Part shown: positions 1 to 8,426 of the stretch, piece after piece
Position numbering within the stretch: the first letter of the stretch is position 1
How the letters are laid out: each line of letters opens with the position of its first letter
The notes under the pieces: model-generated
What the model saw: the letters and a program-made list of their open reading frames with translations, nothing else
Databases searched by the model: none
What the model was told of the DNA's origin: nothing
Source of the DNA: an uncultured Eubacteriales bacterium
GTDB lineage: Bacteria > Bacillota > Clostridia > Lachnospirales > Lachnospiraceae
Direction: 5' to 3'
Length of the DNA: 64,000 nt
Assembly: GCA_900542465.1 (NCBI GenBank)
Contig: UQNS01000001.1
Coordinates: forward strand, 124,001-188,000
Translations under genes and position numbers: made by a program

Positions 1-100
1 TCGCATAAATGCATAAATTTAGTAATCTTGTTAAAACCATAACATTGTTAGAATTATATCATTGCTTTGCATTTTGTCAATGAATGAGAGTCCTTAAATC

Positions 101-129
101 TTGCATATTTGCTATGTTTTGCCTATAAT
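101..129 (+). promoter_or_regulatory. Likely sigma-A promoter for the exonuclease gene
   Basis: TTGCAT (101-106) and a perfect TATAAT (124-129) are separated by 17 bases, about 60 bases ahead of the first gene. The rest of the first 100 bases is AT-rich and I see nothing else in it. Confidence 0.7.
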
Positions 130-192
130 ACTTCTAATGTATATTAATCCGCTTAGAGGGGGATGATAAGCGAGAAACGGATAAGGGCTGAG

Positions 193-1149
193 ATGTATTA
201 CATAGTAGTTGATTTGGAGTGGAACCAGAGTCCGACCGGACGAGTGATCAAAAATAAAAATGGCCCCCTGCCATACGAGGTCATAGAAATTGGTGCTGTA
301 AAAACAGATGAAGATTTTAATGTTATAAGTTCATTTGACAGGCTTGTAAAGCCTCAGGTATACCTGAAGATGCATAAGGCCGTGGAGAAGCTGCTCCCTC
401 TGAGAATGAAAGACCTGCAAAAGGGAAGACATTTTACGACAGTAATGAACGAATTCCTGAATTGGTGCGGGTCAGATGTTTGTTTCTGCACATGGGGAGA
501 TGCAGATCTCTTGCAGCTTCAGAGAAATATGAGATATTACGGTATGGACATCAACTTTCCGTGGCCCTTTCTTTACCTGGACCTTCAGCGTATCTATAGC
601 GAGCAGTTTATGGATGGTGTTCAGGCTTCAAGTCTTTCTGACGCTGTTGATAAATTAAATATCCCAAAAGGCAATTCTTACCACAGAGCGATATATGATT
701 CACAGTACACAGCGCAGGTGGCTGCCTGTCTTGATAAAGCTCTGGTAGAAAATCATAAGAGCATAGATACATACAGGGTCCCATCGAAAACATCAGAAGA
801 GATCTACCTAAAAAACGGAGATATGGAGCAATATGTCACCAGGACATTTGATTCCAGAGAAAAAGCCAGTGAATATAGAGAACTTAGATCCGGCAAGTGC
901 TTCTTGTGTGGTGAAACTATGGAAAGAGAAGTTCGTTGGTTTTGTGATAACGGCAGAAATTATTACGCTGCGTTCAGATGTAATAATCATGGTCCCGTCA
1001 TCGGAAAATTCAAGATCAAGAAAGATGAACTTGATAAATTTTATGCTGTAAGGACTCTTAATCTTTCGAACGAATCGGGAATCGAAGATATAGTCGAAAG
1101 AAGAAGGAAAGAAAGAGAAAGGATACAGCAGAAACGTTATAATAGTTGA
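193..1149 (+). CDS. DEDDh-type 3'-5' exonuclease family protein
   Basis: This is probably a DnaQ/KapD-like 3'-5' exonuclease acting on DNA or RNA ends; its substrate cannot be told. The first acidic motif appears at once (IVVDLEWNQ), and the last motif near residue 170 reads YHRAIYDSQYT, with the His and Asp expected of the DEDDh class. About 120 further residues follow, with cysteine pairs (CFLC and later C residues) that could form a zinc-binding tail. I prefer the ATG at 193: it follows AGGG by 5 bases and starts right at the domain. The ATG at 163 would leave no space after its GGGGG run. It has its own promoter and precedes a broken glycosyltransferase. Family confidence is high, function low. 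Confidence 0.8.
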   Translation: MYYIVVDLEWNQSPTGRVIKNKNGPLPYEVIEIGAVKTDEDFNVISSFDRLVKPQVYLKMHKAVEKLLPLRMKDLQKGRHFTTVMNEFLNWCGSDVCFCTWGDADLLQLQRNMRYYGMDINFPWPFLYLDLQRIYSEQFMDGVQASSLSDAVDKLNIPKGNSYHRAIYDSQYTAQVAACLDKALVENHKSIDTYRVPSKTSEEIYLKNGDMEQYVTRTFDSREKASEYRELRSGKCFLCGETMEREVRWFCDNGRNYYAAFRCNNHGPVIGKFKIKKDELDKFYAVRTLNLSNESGIEDIVERRRKERERIQQKRYNS

Positions 1150-1152
1150 AAC

Positions 1153-1787
1153 ATGGCTAATATACTGATCGTAAGTACTAACAGAAAACTGACAAATGGA
1201 GCATCACTGTGTATCCTTTCTATGGCGGAATGGATAAGAGCAAAAGGTCATGATCCTATGGCAAGCCTTCTATCATTGGTGGGAAGGATAGAAGGCTTTT
1301 GATTATTGGAAGAGTCACTGAATCAAAGGGACAGCTCATCGCAGTTCAGGCAGTCAGACTGCTTAGGGATAAAGGGATCGGTGTTAAGCTGGATATATAC
1401 GGCGCTGTTGATTATGAAGCCTATATAAAGAAGATCCGTAAATTTATATCAGATAATGATCTGAAAAACAGCGTTAAGATCAAAGGATTCGCCGCTGACA
1501 TGGACAAGAGACTCTCTGAATATGACATACTATGTACGGCGTCAAAGAAAGAGGGGTTCGGCCTGTTAACGATTGAAGCTAAGCTGGCAGGACTTCTTGT
1601 TGTCGGATCAGCGTCCGGAGTCGCAAGAGAGCTGATAGAAAACGGAATGACAGGATTATTATACAGCTATAAGGACGGTCCGTTCGGCATGGCAAAACAG
1701 ATAGAATGGGCGGCCGGACACAGGGAAGAAGCTAGGATCATAGCGAAAAAAGGCAGAGAGGATGCAGCCTTTAAGTTCTCACTGTAG
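1153..1787 (+). pseudogene. Decayed family-4 glycosyltransferase with internal deletion
   Basis: Two pieces of one GT-B glycosyltransferase remain. The ATG at 1153 opens a 49-codon reading frame (MANILIVSTNRKLTNGAS) that looks like a GT4 N-terminus and stops at 1302. In another frame, from about 1290, the C-terminal nucleotide-sugar domain begins with LLIIGRVTESKGQ and contains KEGFGLLTIEAKLAG, the usual E-x7-E-type region. Roughly 150-200 central residues are missing, and the frame changes at the join. The C-terminal frame then meets TAG at 1785-1787, although readable GT-like residues (NIDEILRVYNNLL) continue to about 1830 in the same frame. So there are at least a deletion with frameshift and a probable nonsense mutation. 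It once belonged to the adjacent polysaccharide cluster. Confidence 0.85.
1263..1298 (+). repeat. Perfect 12-bp inverted repeat at the pseudogene junction
   Basis: AAGCCTTCTATC (1263-1274) is exactly complementary to GATAGAAGGCTT (1287-1298), with a 12-base loop and TTTT at 1297-1300. It lies where the N-terminal glycosyltransferase similarity ends and the C-terminal part begins. It could act as a terminator or be the scar of the deletion. Confidence 0.75.
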
Positions 1788-1851
1788 AAGAATATAGATG
1801 AAATTTTAAGGGTCTATAATAATCTTTTAGACCAAAATGTTGGAGAAAAAA

Positions 1852-2961
1852 ATGAACTATTTTATAGATGAACGGATCCCTGAAGAGGGCAGGTATAACG
1901 CCATTTCTAAGGCAAGGAGAGATGTGTACGATATACTGGAAGCCAGAGGATTTGAAAGGATAGCTGTTCCGACAAGGGAGTACGATATTTATGAAGATGG
2001 TATGAGCAATCTTAGTGTCAAGCTGAGGCAAGGACTCTTTATAGGTAAAAATCTTGTGGCCGGGTATAAAAGTCTGAACAGGATCAAAGCCGGTGATACC
2101 GTATTGGTGCAGTACCCGCCGCTTAATTGGACATCTTTGAATCTGATCATTAAAAAACTTAAATTTGTGGGGGCTCATATTATTGCCGTTGTTCATGACC
2201 TGGACTCCATAAGACATCCGTCCGGTGGAAAGATCGTAAAGAAGTGGTCATATTATGAAGATGTAATAGCGCTTAAGAAATTTGACAGGATAATCGTCCA
2301 TAATTCCGCAATGAAACTTAAAATGCAGAAACTGGGTTATAAGGTAAGCAAGATGATCACTCTTAAAATGTTTGACTATCTTATGGATACGGATATGGAC
2401 GATACATCGGACAGGTATGCGTTGAATAAGCCGTTGATTGTAGCGGGGAACCTTAACTTCGATAAAGGTGCTAAATCATTGTTTCTTTATTCGGATGAAG
2501 AGGATATAGGAGTTTCTTTTAATCTCTATGGCTCAGGCTTTGAACCTGAAAAGGCAGATTTTCTGACTTATGATTACAAGGGTGCAGTTCCTCCTGATGA
2601 AGTGTGTGAAAAGATAGAAGGCAGTTTTGGACTTGTCTGGGACGGGGACTCCCGATATTCATGTCGCGGAGAATGGGGCGATTATCTTAAGATCAGTAAT
2701 CCTCATAAATTCTCAATGTATGTGGCTGCCGGAATACCTGTCATAGTCTGGAAAAAAGCGGCTATAGCATCTTTAGTGGATAAATATCAGTTGGGTCTGG
2801 CAGTAGATGATCTCTATGAGATCCGTGAAAGAATGGATAAGCTCTCAGAGGATGATTACAGGAAAATGCTGGAGAACACGAAAGTATTCTCCAGAGCCTT
2901 AAGAAAAGGAAGATTTTTTGGAAAAGCGCTTGATAAAGCCCTATTAGAAGTTATGAATTAA
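1852..2961 (+). CDS. Galactofuranosyltransferase / Gtf3-like sugar transferase
   Basis: This is a 369-residue GT-B-like sugar transferase resembling the streptococcal Gtf3 / beta-1,6-galactofuranosyltransferase (WbbI) group, which adds a sugar to a cell-surface glycan or glycoprotein on the cytoplasmic side. Features I recognise are VLVQYPPLNW near residue 84, IAVVHDLDSIR near 110, and the C-terminal nucleotide-sugar region with LVWDGDSRYSCRGEWGDYL and NPHKFSMYVAAGIPVIVW. The ATG at 1852 is chosen because GGAG (1842-1845) lies six bases ahead; the upstream ATG at 1837 has no such site. It follows the decayed glycosyltransferase and ends at a shared terminator facing the flippase operon. The sugar specificity is inferred only. 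Confidence 0.75.
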   Translation: MNYFIDERIPEEGRYNAISKARRDVYDILEARGFERIAVPTREYDIYEDGMSNLSVKLRQGLFIGKNLVAGYKSLNRIKAGDTVLVQYPPLNWTSLNLIIKKLKFVGAHIIAVVHDLDSIRHPSGGKIVKKWSYYEDVIALKKFDRIIVHNSAMKLKMQKLGYKVSKMITLKMFDYLMDTDMDDTSDRYALNKPLIVAGNLNFDKGAKSLFLYSDEEDIGVSFNLYGSGFEPEKADFLTYDYKGAVPPDEVCEKIEGSFGLVWDGDSRYSCRGEWGDYLKISNPHKFSMYVAAGIPVIVWKKAAIASLVDKYQLGLAVDDLYEIRERMDKLSEDDYRKMLENTKVFSRALRKGRFFGKALDKALLEVMN

Positions 2962-2998
2962 AGAAGCGGAGGATCATTCAGATCTTCCGCTTCTTTAG
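2961..2998. terminator. Bidirectional terminator between convergent operons
   Basis: AAGAAGCGGAGGATC (2961-2975) pairs with GATCTTCCGCTTCTT (2981-2995) around a five-base loop, with one G-T pair. It sits in the 44 bases between two convergent genes. T-runs on either strand are short. Confidence 0.8.
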
Positions 2999-3005
2999 TA
3001 TCTAT

Positions 3006-4442
3006 CTATTTTTTACGCCGTAAAATAAGCATAAGGATCGGGTCTTTAACAAGAAATAAGAGACCGACATAAATAGCCGCAAATACGATCCCTGAAGCCA
3101 AAAGTCTGATGAACGCACCTGGCATATGGATCTTTGTTACCAAGTAAGCGGGTATCGTAGCAGCAACTCCAAAGCAGCCGTATTTTATATATTTTATGTG
3201 AGATATAAAGGGCCTGATAATATTTTTAGCAAAGATCATCTGCATAATCAGAACTATGATCTCCGCAATAAGGGTGGCGCAGGAAGCTCCCGAAGCCCCC
3301 CAGTGAGGAATAAAAATAAGGTTCAGAATAAAGTCGGCGCCCGCGCCGGCCAGAACTGACAGCATAACAAGATTTTCGTCCTCAAGTGGCGTAAGGACCT
3401 GGATCCCCAGCACATTTGTTATTCCGATAGGAATGATGGTGAGTATCAGAAATACCATGGACATAACAGCAGGCAGGTAATCCGGTCCTGCGAGAAAGAG
3501 CAGACTGTCTCTTGCGGTTATGGAGAAGAAAAGGGCCAGTGGTATTGATAAAAAAAGTGAAAAATTCAGAGCTTTTATCATTATTCTGGCAAAATCGCTC
3601 TTCATCCGGTTCTTCACATAGTATGACATTCGTGGGAGAAGTACGCCGCCGAGAGATGTAACAAGACTTGTCAGAATAACTTTTATTCTGACGGCGGCAT
3701 TATAATAACCGACTTCATTATTTGATCTCATAAAACCCAACATAATGGCATCAAGGTTGGTATAAACGGATATCGCTAGTGACTGGGCAAATAAAATAAG
3801 TATAGGCTTCATATGCTGCTTCAGGTTGTAAGGAGCAGTTTTTCGGAAGCTTACATAGCGTCTGGCTCTGGATATATTGAGTACATTGGAGCCGACAGCG
3901 GCAAATACAGTGATCGTGCCATATATAATATAATCATTTGCCTTATGCACCAGAGCGAACATAAGCACAAGGGAGATTATTTTAAAAAGAATACTCCTTT
4001 TAGTTATGTATTCATATTCTTCTAAAGCTTGAAAAAGCCAGTTGATACCAATGAATTGGAGGAAGAATGTTACTGCATTGATCATGAAGAGAGTTCTGTC
4101 TTCGAAAAGCCGCGGCACTGTAAAAACAGTAATGATATAAGAGGCTGTAACAAGCATGGTCATGATAAAATTAATAACCATGATCTCCTGAACCGTATGT
4201 GACAGCTTTTCCTTATTATCTCTGACTCTTGCGCAGGCTCTTACGCCGTATGTAGGTATTCCAAGCTGGGATACCATAAGAAAATAATTCACATATGCGG
4301 TCACAAAAGCGATCTTACCATTCCCGCCGGCAAGGAGCACTCGGGAAATGTAGGGAAATGTAATAAGAGGAAAGATAAAACCAGAGGCGGTAAGAATAAA
4401 ATTCATTATGAAATTATGCTTAATTGAACTGACTTTATGCAT
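3006..4442 (-). CDS. Wzx-type oligosaccharide flippase
   Basis: This is a 478-residue polytopic membrane protein of the MOP exporter superfamily, expected to flip undecaprenyl-diphosphate-linked oligosaccharide repeat units across the membrane. The N-terminus NFILTASGFIFPLITFPYISRVL is typical of Wzx/RfbX proteins, and about 12-14 hydrophobic segments run the whole length, with a short basic tail. Its start codon overlaps the stop of the upstream sugar-1-phosphate transferase by one base (TAATG), so the two are translationally coupled. With that enzyme it forms the lipid-linked start and export steps of a surface polysaccharide. No Wzy polymerase is visible in the window. The substrate is unknown. 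Confidence 0.85.
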   Translation of the reverse strand: MHKVSSIKHNFIMNFILTASGFIFPLITFPYISRVLLAGGNGKIAFVTAYVNYFLMVSQLGIPTYGVRACARVRDNKEKLSHTVQEIMVINFIMTMLVTASYIITVFTVPRLFEDRTLFMINAVTFFLQFIGINWLFQALEEYEYITKRSILFKIISLVLMFALVHKANDYIIYGTITVFAAVGSNVLNISRARRYVSFRKTAPYNLKQHMKPILILFAQSLAISVYTNLDAIMLGFMRSNNEVGYYNAAVRIKVILTSLVTSLGGVLLPRMSYYVKNRMKSDFARIMIKALNFSLFLSIPLALFFSITARDSLLFLAGPDYLPAVMSMVFLILTIIPIGITNVLGIQVLTPLEDENLVMLSVLAGAGADFILNLIFIPHWGASGASCATLIAEIIVLIMQMIFAKNIIRPFISHIKYIKYGCFGVAATIPAYLVTKIHMPGAFIRLLASGIVFAAIYVGLLFLVKDPILMLILRRKK

Positions 4443-5842
4443 TATTTTCCTTCACCTTTAAAAATACCGGAGATCGTCTTCAGTATTATTCTAATATCTA
4501 AACCATAGCTCCATTTGTTTAAATATTTTTCATCCAGCTTTACTATTTCTTCGAAATCTGTGATCTTATTGCGGCCGCTTACCTGCCACATACCTGTTAT
4601 ACCAGGTTTCACTGATAATCTCACCCGGTGGTTGGGGAGATATTTTTTCCATTCTTCAACGGTTGGTGGACGTGTTCCGACCAGGCTCATATCTCCAATG
4701 AGAACATTAAAGAACTGAGGTAATTCATCTATAGAGTACTTTCTGATGAAATGACCTATTCCCCGGATAATACGAGGGTCATCCTCCATTTTGAACATCA
4801 TATCGTCACCCATTTCGTTTTCGGACATTAAGGCGGCTTTTCGTTCTTCGGCATCTGTGTGCATTGAGCGGAATTTATACATATAGAAGATCTTGCCGTT
4901 CTGACCGACTCTTCGTTGTCTGAAGAAGACAGGCCCTTTTGATCTTGACTTGATAGATACTGCAATAAACGGAAATATGATACAGGTTATGGCAGAGCCC
5001 ACAAGTCCGCCTATAATATCAAATATCCGCTTGATCATGATCTGGTCGGTGGACATCATGTGAATGGCGCTTGTAAGAACAGAATAGCCTGCCAGTTTCT
5101 GCACATGCGTTTCAGTATTCGGAATATTGCTGATCGGTCTATGCACGGCAAGTCCCATACTGGTACATGCAGATGCAAAGTCTTTCAGGTCGGAGTGGCT
5201 CGACTTGATGAAGACTTCATCAATATGCTGGTGGACTATATAATCTACTGCTTTATCAATGGAAGAAACGACTTTTACTCCTTCGACAGATTCTCCGATC
5301 ATGTCTTTATCTGTAATTATCAGACCAACGATACCGAGACCATAAAAGTTGTTTTTTCTTATGGTGGTGATGATCCTGCCGGCATTCTTCTCGTCGACGA
5401 CTAAGAGCAGAGCTCTGTCATTAGAGCTCCTGAGACGTTTTACGATGATTCTTTTCCATAAGATCCTTACCCAATAGGAAAAAATGATATGGAATATAAA
5501 GGACAAGAGGAACGCCATTCGTGAGAACAAGGTGCCTGCATCCAATTTAAAAAGAAATATCAGGAAGAATACGAGTACCCATATCGTGAAAACATGAAAT
5601 ATAGTAGCTCCAAGTTCTTTCAGATATCCCCTTTTTAAAACGGATTTAAAACTTGAAGAGATCGTGCCATTGATGATCTCGGACACAAAGATAAGAACAG
5701 CGGTGTATCTATACAGAGGATTTTCGAAGTCAAATTCCAGGTAGATAGTAAAGGCGAGAAAATATGCTATTTCTGCACAGATAATATCCAGGAATACAAA
5801 ATCCAGATGTTTGCCCCAACCATTTCTCAGTTTCTTATACAT
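4442..5842 (-). CDS. Undecaprenyl-phosphate sugar-1-phosphate transferase (WcaJ/CpsE type)
   Basis: This polyprenyl-phosphate hexose-1-phosphate transferase would start surface-polysaccharide repeat units on undecaprenyl phosphate. It has the long-form layout: about four N-terminal membrane segments (residues 15-125), a cytosolic CoA-binding-like Rossmann region (140-250), then a further hydrophobic segment (KRIFDIIGGLVGSAITCIIF) and the catalytic domain. The catalytic domain shows VFFRQRRVGQNGKIFYMYKFRSM, the SIDELPQFFNVLIGDMSLVGTRPP block and the PGITGMWQVSGR block that define the family. The length of 466 residues is normal. It sits between mraY and the flippase on the minus strand, 48 bases after mraY, behind an AGGGA site. 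The sugar is probably glucose or galactose but cannot be read. Confidence 0.9.
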   Translation of the reverse strand: MYKKLRNGWGKHLDFVFLDIICAEIAYFLAFTIYLEFDFENPLYRYTAVLIFVSEIINGTISSSFKSVLKRGYLKELGATIFHVFTIWVLVFFLIFLFKLDAGTLFSRMAFLLSFIFHIIFSYWVRILWKRIIVKRLRSSNDRALLLVVDEKNAGRIITTIRKNNFYGLGIVGLIITDKDMIGESVEGVKVVSSIDKAVDYIVHQHIDEVFIKSSHSDLKDFASACTSMGLAVHRPISNIPNTETHVQKLAGYSVLTSAIHMMSTDQIMIKRIFDIIGGLVGSAITCIIFPFIAVSIKSRSKGPVFFRQRRVGQNGKIFYMYKFRSMHTDAEERKAALMSENEMGDDMMFKMEDDPRIIRGIGHFIRKYSIDELPQFFNVLIGDMSLVGTRPPTVEEWKKYLPNHRVRLSVKPGITGMWQVSGRNKITDFEEIVKLDEKYLNKWSYGLDIRIILKTISGIFKGEGK

Positions 5843-5890
5843 TTCTTTTCCCTAAAAATCCCCTAACAAATTCTGACGAAAAGTCAGCGA

Positions 5891-6853
5891 CTAAAAGTAA
5901 ACATAAAATAATACTCCAAGGCATATCAGGATCTGGAACACGACAAATCTTGCAACGACCTGAGTATCAGACCATTTCAGGACCTTTCTGAAGTGGTCAT
6001 GTACAGGAGTTCTGATGCCTCTCATGACTTTACGGTGAGTAGCTTTTATCAAGGTGATCTTAATAAGTCCAAGTCCTCCGTCAATGATAATTACGATCGC
6101 CAGCAGGAGATAAAGAAGAGGATGGTGTGATTTTACTGCACATATAGCAATAAAAAGGCCGATAGACCTTGAACCTGCGTCACCCATCATAAGACGGCTG
6201 GGTGATGCATTGAACCACAGATATGCAATAAGACACACAAGCATAAACATAATTGCAGATTTGAAGGCTGGATCTATGTTAAAGGTCCTCATAAGGATCA
6301 TCATTGATGTCAATGTAACAAAGCTCAGGCTTCCCGTAAGTCCGTCAACTCCGTCTGCACAATTGGTAACATTTATGGAGCCCCATACGAGCACTATGAT
6401 AAGAAGCGCATACATAAAAGGATGGATGTGTATAGTTGCGCCGTTGGTAGCCAGCTGGAAGGTGGATGGATTGAAGTGCAGGTAGGTAATAGCGAATATG
6501 ACCGCTATCGAAAGGTCAAACAAGCCTTTTTTCATACGTCCCCATTCAGTACTTGACCCGTCATCAAGGAAGCCTGTTACCATTGCTGCGGTTACAAGCA
6601 AGAGATAGATAAAGGTCTCAGGTGACAGTCGGGTAAATAATAAAACTCCCGCATCAAACGCAAGGATCATGATAATGCCAGCTCCTGTAGGCTTGCCTTT
6701 TGAAATTGAACCGCCGGTAACATCACGGCCTCCATCACCGGGCAAAAAGCCAAGTCCCGCTTTAAGTGTAACAAAACAAGCAAAAAATATAATGGCAATA
6801 CCTACAACAGTTACTACGTTTAATTGAGATGTGTTAAAAATATAAGCAAACAT
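5891..6853 (-). CDS. mraY: Phospho-N-acetylmuramoyl-pentapeptide transferase
   Basis: MraY transfers phospho-MurNAc-pentapeptide from UDP to undecaprenyl phosphate, making lipid I at the inner face of the membrane. Seen here: about ten hydrophobic segments, GFLDDGSS (the first acidic motif), NVTNCADGVDGLTGS (the catalytic Asp/Asn loop), LMMGDAGSRSIG, and TPVHDHFRKVLKWSDTQVVARF, the HxH motif that sets MraY apart from WecA/TagO. The start at 6853 follows AGGTGA; an in-frame GTG at 6910 has no well-spaced site. It lies outside a dcw division cluster and leads a polysaccharide operon, which is unusual, so a lipid-linked polymer other than lipid I remains possible. Confidence 0.82.
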   Translation of the reverse strand: MFAYIFNTSQLNVVTVVGIAIIFFACFVTLKAGLGFLPGDGGRDVTGGSISKGKPTGAGIIMILAFDAGVLLFTRLSPETFIYLLLVTAAMVTGFLDDGSSTEWGRMKKGLFDLSIAVIFAITYLHFNPSTFQLATNGATIHIHPFMYALLIIVLVWGSINVTNCADGVDGLTGSLSFVTLTSMMILMRTFNIDPAFKSAIMFMLVCLIAYLWFNASPSRLMMGDAGSRSIGLFIAICAVKSHHPLLYLLLAIVIIIDGGLGLIKITLIKATHRKVMRGIRTPVHDHFRKVLKWSDTQVVARFVVFQILICLGVLFYVYF

Positions 6854-6881
6854 ATAAATCACCTGCAAATTAATAATTTTT

Positions 6882-6920
6882 TCAGGAATTGAGTATATCA
6901 TAAATAACACAAAAACGCAT
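6882..6920 (-). other. Possible 12-codon leader ORF ahead of mraY
   Basis: On the minus strand a strong GGAAGGAG (6937-6930) stands nine bases before an ATG at 6920 that reads only MRFCVIYDILNS and then TGA. It is out of frame with mraY and ends 28 bases before its start. This may be a translated leader or chance. Confidence 0.3.
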
Positions 6921-6936
6921 TCTTTCGGCTCCTTCC

Positions 6937-6969
6937 TTGTAAAGGACGTTAAAAAGGGTTAAAATTATA
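6937..6969. promoter_or_regulatory. Overlapping divergent promoters (mraY operon and glyS)
   Basis: A perfect TATAAT lies on the minus strand (6969-6964) for the mraY operon, with a poor -35. On the plus strand TTGTAA (6937-6942), 17 bases and TAAAAT (6960-6965) could serve glyS. The two -10 boxes overlap, so the promoters would compete. The plus-strand element is the weaker call. Confidence 0.45.
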
Positions 6970-7006
6970 AAAATATATCAAATTAGAATCAGGGAGAATA
7001 TACCTT

Positions 7007-8404
7007 ATGGAAAAATCACAGTTGACCATGGATAAAATAGTTTCACTTGCAAAAGCCAGAGGCTTTGTTTACCCGGGATCTGAAATATACGGAGGACTTG
7101 CTAACACATGGGATTATGGCAATCTCGGTGTTGAGCTTAAGAATAACGTAAAAAAAGCATGGTGGAAGAAATTTATCCAGGAAAGTCCTTATAACGTAGG
7201 TGTTGATTGTGCTATTCTTATGAATCCAAAGACCTGGGAGGCTTCAGGACACCTCGGCGGATTCTCAGATCCTTTGATGGATTGTAAGGAATGTCACGAG
7301 AGATGGCGCGCTGATAAAGTAATAGAAGAATGGGCTTCAGATCACGACTTTGAACTTGGTTCATCAGTTGACGGATGGTCTAATGTTGATATGGAAAACT
7401 TTATCAAAGAACATGCGATAGAATGTCCTACCTGCGGATCTAAGGACTTTACGGAGATAAGACAGTTCAACCTTATGTTCAAGACCTTCCAGGGAGTGAC
7501 AGAAGATGCAAAGAACACAGTATATCTTCGTCCGGAAACAGCACAGGGTATTTTTGTGAACTTTAAAAATGTTCAGCGTACATCAAGAAAAAAGATCCCA
7601 TTTGGTATAGGACAGATCGGTAAATCCTTCCGTAATGAGATCACGCCGGGAAATTTCACTTTCAGAACAAGAGAATTTGAACAGATGGAGCTTGAATTCT
7701 TCTGTAAGCCTGGCACTGATCTTGAATGGTTCGAGTACTGGAGAGAAAAATGCATAAAGTTTTTACAGGATCTCGGTATTAAAAAGGAAGAGATGCGTGC
7801 ACGTGATCACGATAAGGAAGAACTTTCATTTTACAGTAAGGCGACCACAGACCTTGAATTCCTTTTTCCATTCGGATGGGGAGAGCTCTGGGGAATCGCA
7901 GACAGAACAGATTATGATCTTACACAGCATATCAATGTTTCGGGTCAGGATCTGCAGTACTTTGATGATGAGACAAATGAAAAGTATATTCCATATGTTA
8001 TCGAGCCTTCACTTGGAGCAGACCGTGTGACGCTCGCGTTCCTTTGTGCTGCTTATGATGAGGAAGAGATAGGAGAGGGAGATGTGAGAACAGTTCTTCA
8101 TTTCCATCCTGCGCTTGCACCGGTCAAGATAGGTGTACTCCCATTATCCAAGAAGCTTAATGAGAATGCTATAAAAGTATTTGAAGAGCTTTCAAAGGAA
8201 TATAACTGTGAATTTGATGACAGAGGAAACATAGGAAAGCGTTATAGGAGACAGGATGAGATCGGAACTCCATTCTGTGTTACATATGATTTTGATTCTG
8301 AGGAAGACAAGTGTGTTACGGTAAGAAACCGTGACACTATGGAACAGGAAAGAATTGCGATCTCAGAGCTGAAGGCGTATTTCTCAGATAAATTTGATTT
8401 CTGA
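7007..8404 (+). CDS. glyS: Glycyl-tRNA synthetase, single-chain class II
   Basis: This charges tRNA-Gly with glycine using ATP. It is the homodimeric, single-chain form (GlyQS/GRS1 type) found in many Gram-positives, not the alpha2-beta2 enzyme. Its N-terminus holds FVYPGSEIYGGLANTWDYGNLG. CKECHERW and CPTCGSKDF supply four cysteines that probably bind zinc. The class II motifs follow: RPETAQGIFVNFKNV, then IGKSFRNEITPGNFTFRTREFEQMELEFF (motif 2), and EPSLGADRVTLAFL (motif 3). The C-terminal anticodon-binding domain includes YRRQDEIGTPFCVTYD. The length of 465 residues is normal. GGGAGA (6992-6997) precedes the ATG by nine bases. I see no T-box upstream. Confidence 0.96.
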   Translation: MEKSQLTMDKIVSLAKARGFVYPGSEIYGGLANTWDYGNLGVELKNNVKKAWWKKFIQESPYNVGVDCAILMNPKTWEASGHLGGFSDPLMDCKECHERWRADKVIEEWASDHDFELGSSVDGWSNVDMENFIKEHAIECPTCGSKDFTEIRQFNLMFKTFQGVTEDAKNTVYLRPETAQGIFVNFKNVQRTSRKKIPFGIGQIGKSFRNEITPGNFTFRTREFEQMELEFFCKPGTDLEWFEYWREKCIKFLQDLGIKKEEMRARDHDKEELSFYSKATTDLEFLFPFGWGELWGIADRTDYDLTQHINVSGQDLQYFDDETNEKYIPYVIEPSLGADRVTLAFLCAAYDEEEIGEGDVRTVLHFHPALAPVKIGVLPLSKKLNENAIKVFEELSKEYNCEFDDRGNIGKRYRRQDEIGTPFCVTYDFDSEEDKCVTVRNRDTMEQERIAISELKAYFSDKFDF

Positions 8405-8426
8405 TTTGATTTGAAAAGGTAAAAGT

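Noticed and set aside
1785..1787. In-frame TAG in the glycosyltransferase remnant as a recoded (pyrrolysine) codon
   Set aside because: The same gene already has a large deletion and frameshift, so simple decay explains the stop; no other gene in the window shows TAG readthrough.
5060..5404. 114-codon plus-strand open frame inside the sugar-1-phosphate transferase
   Set aside because: It is antisense to a strongly supported gene, with no promoter or recognisable protein.
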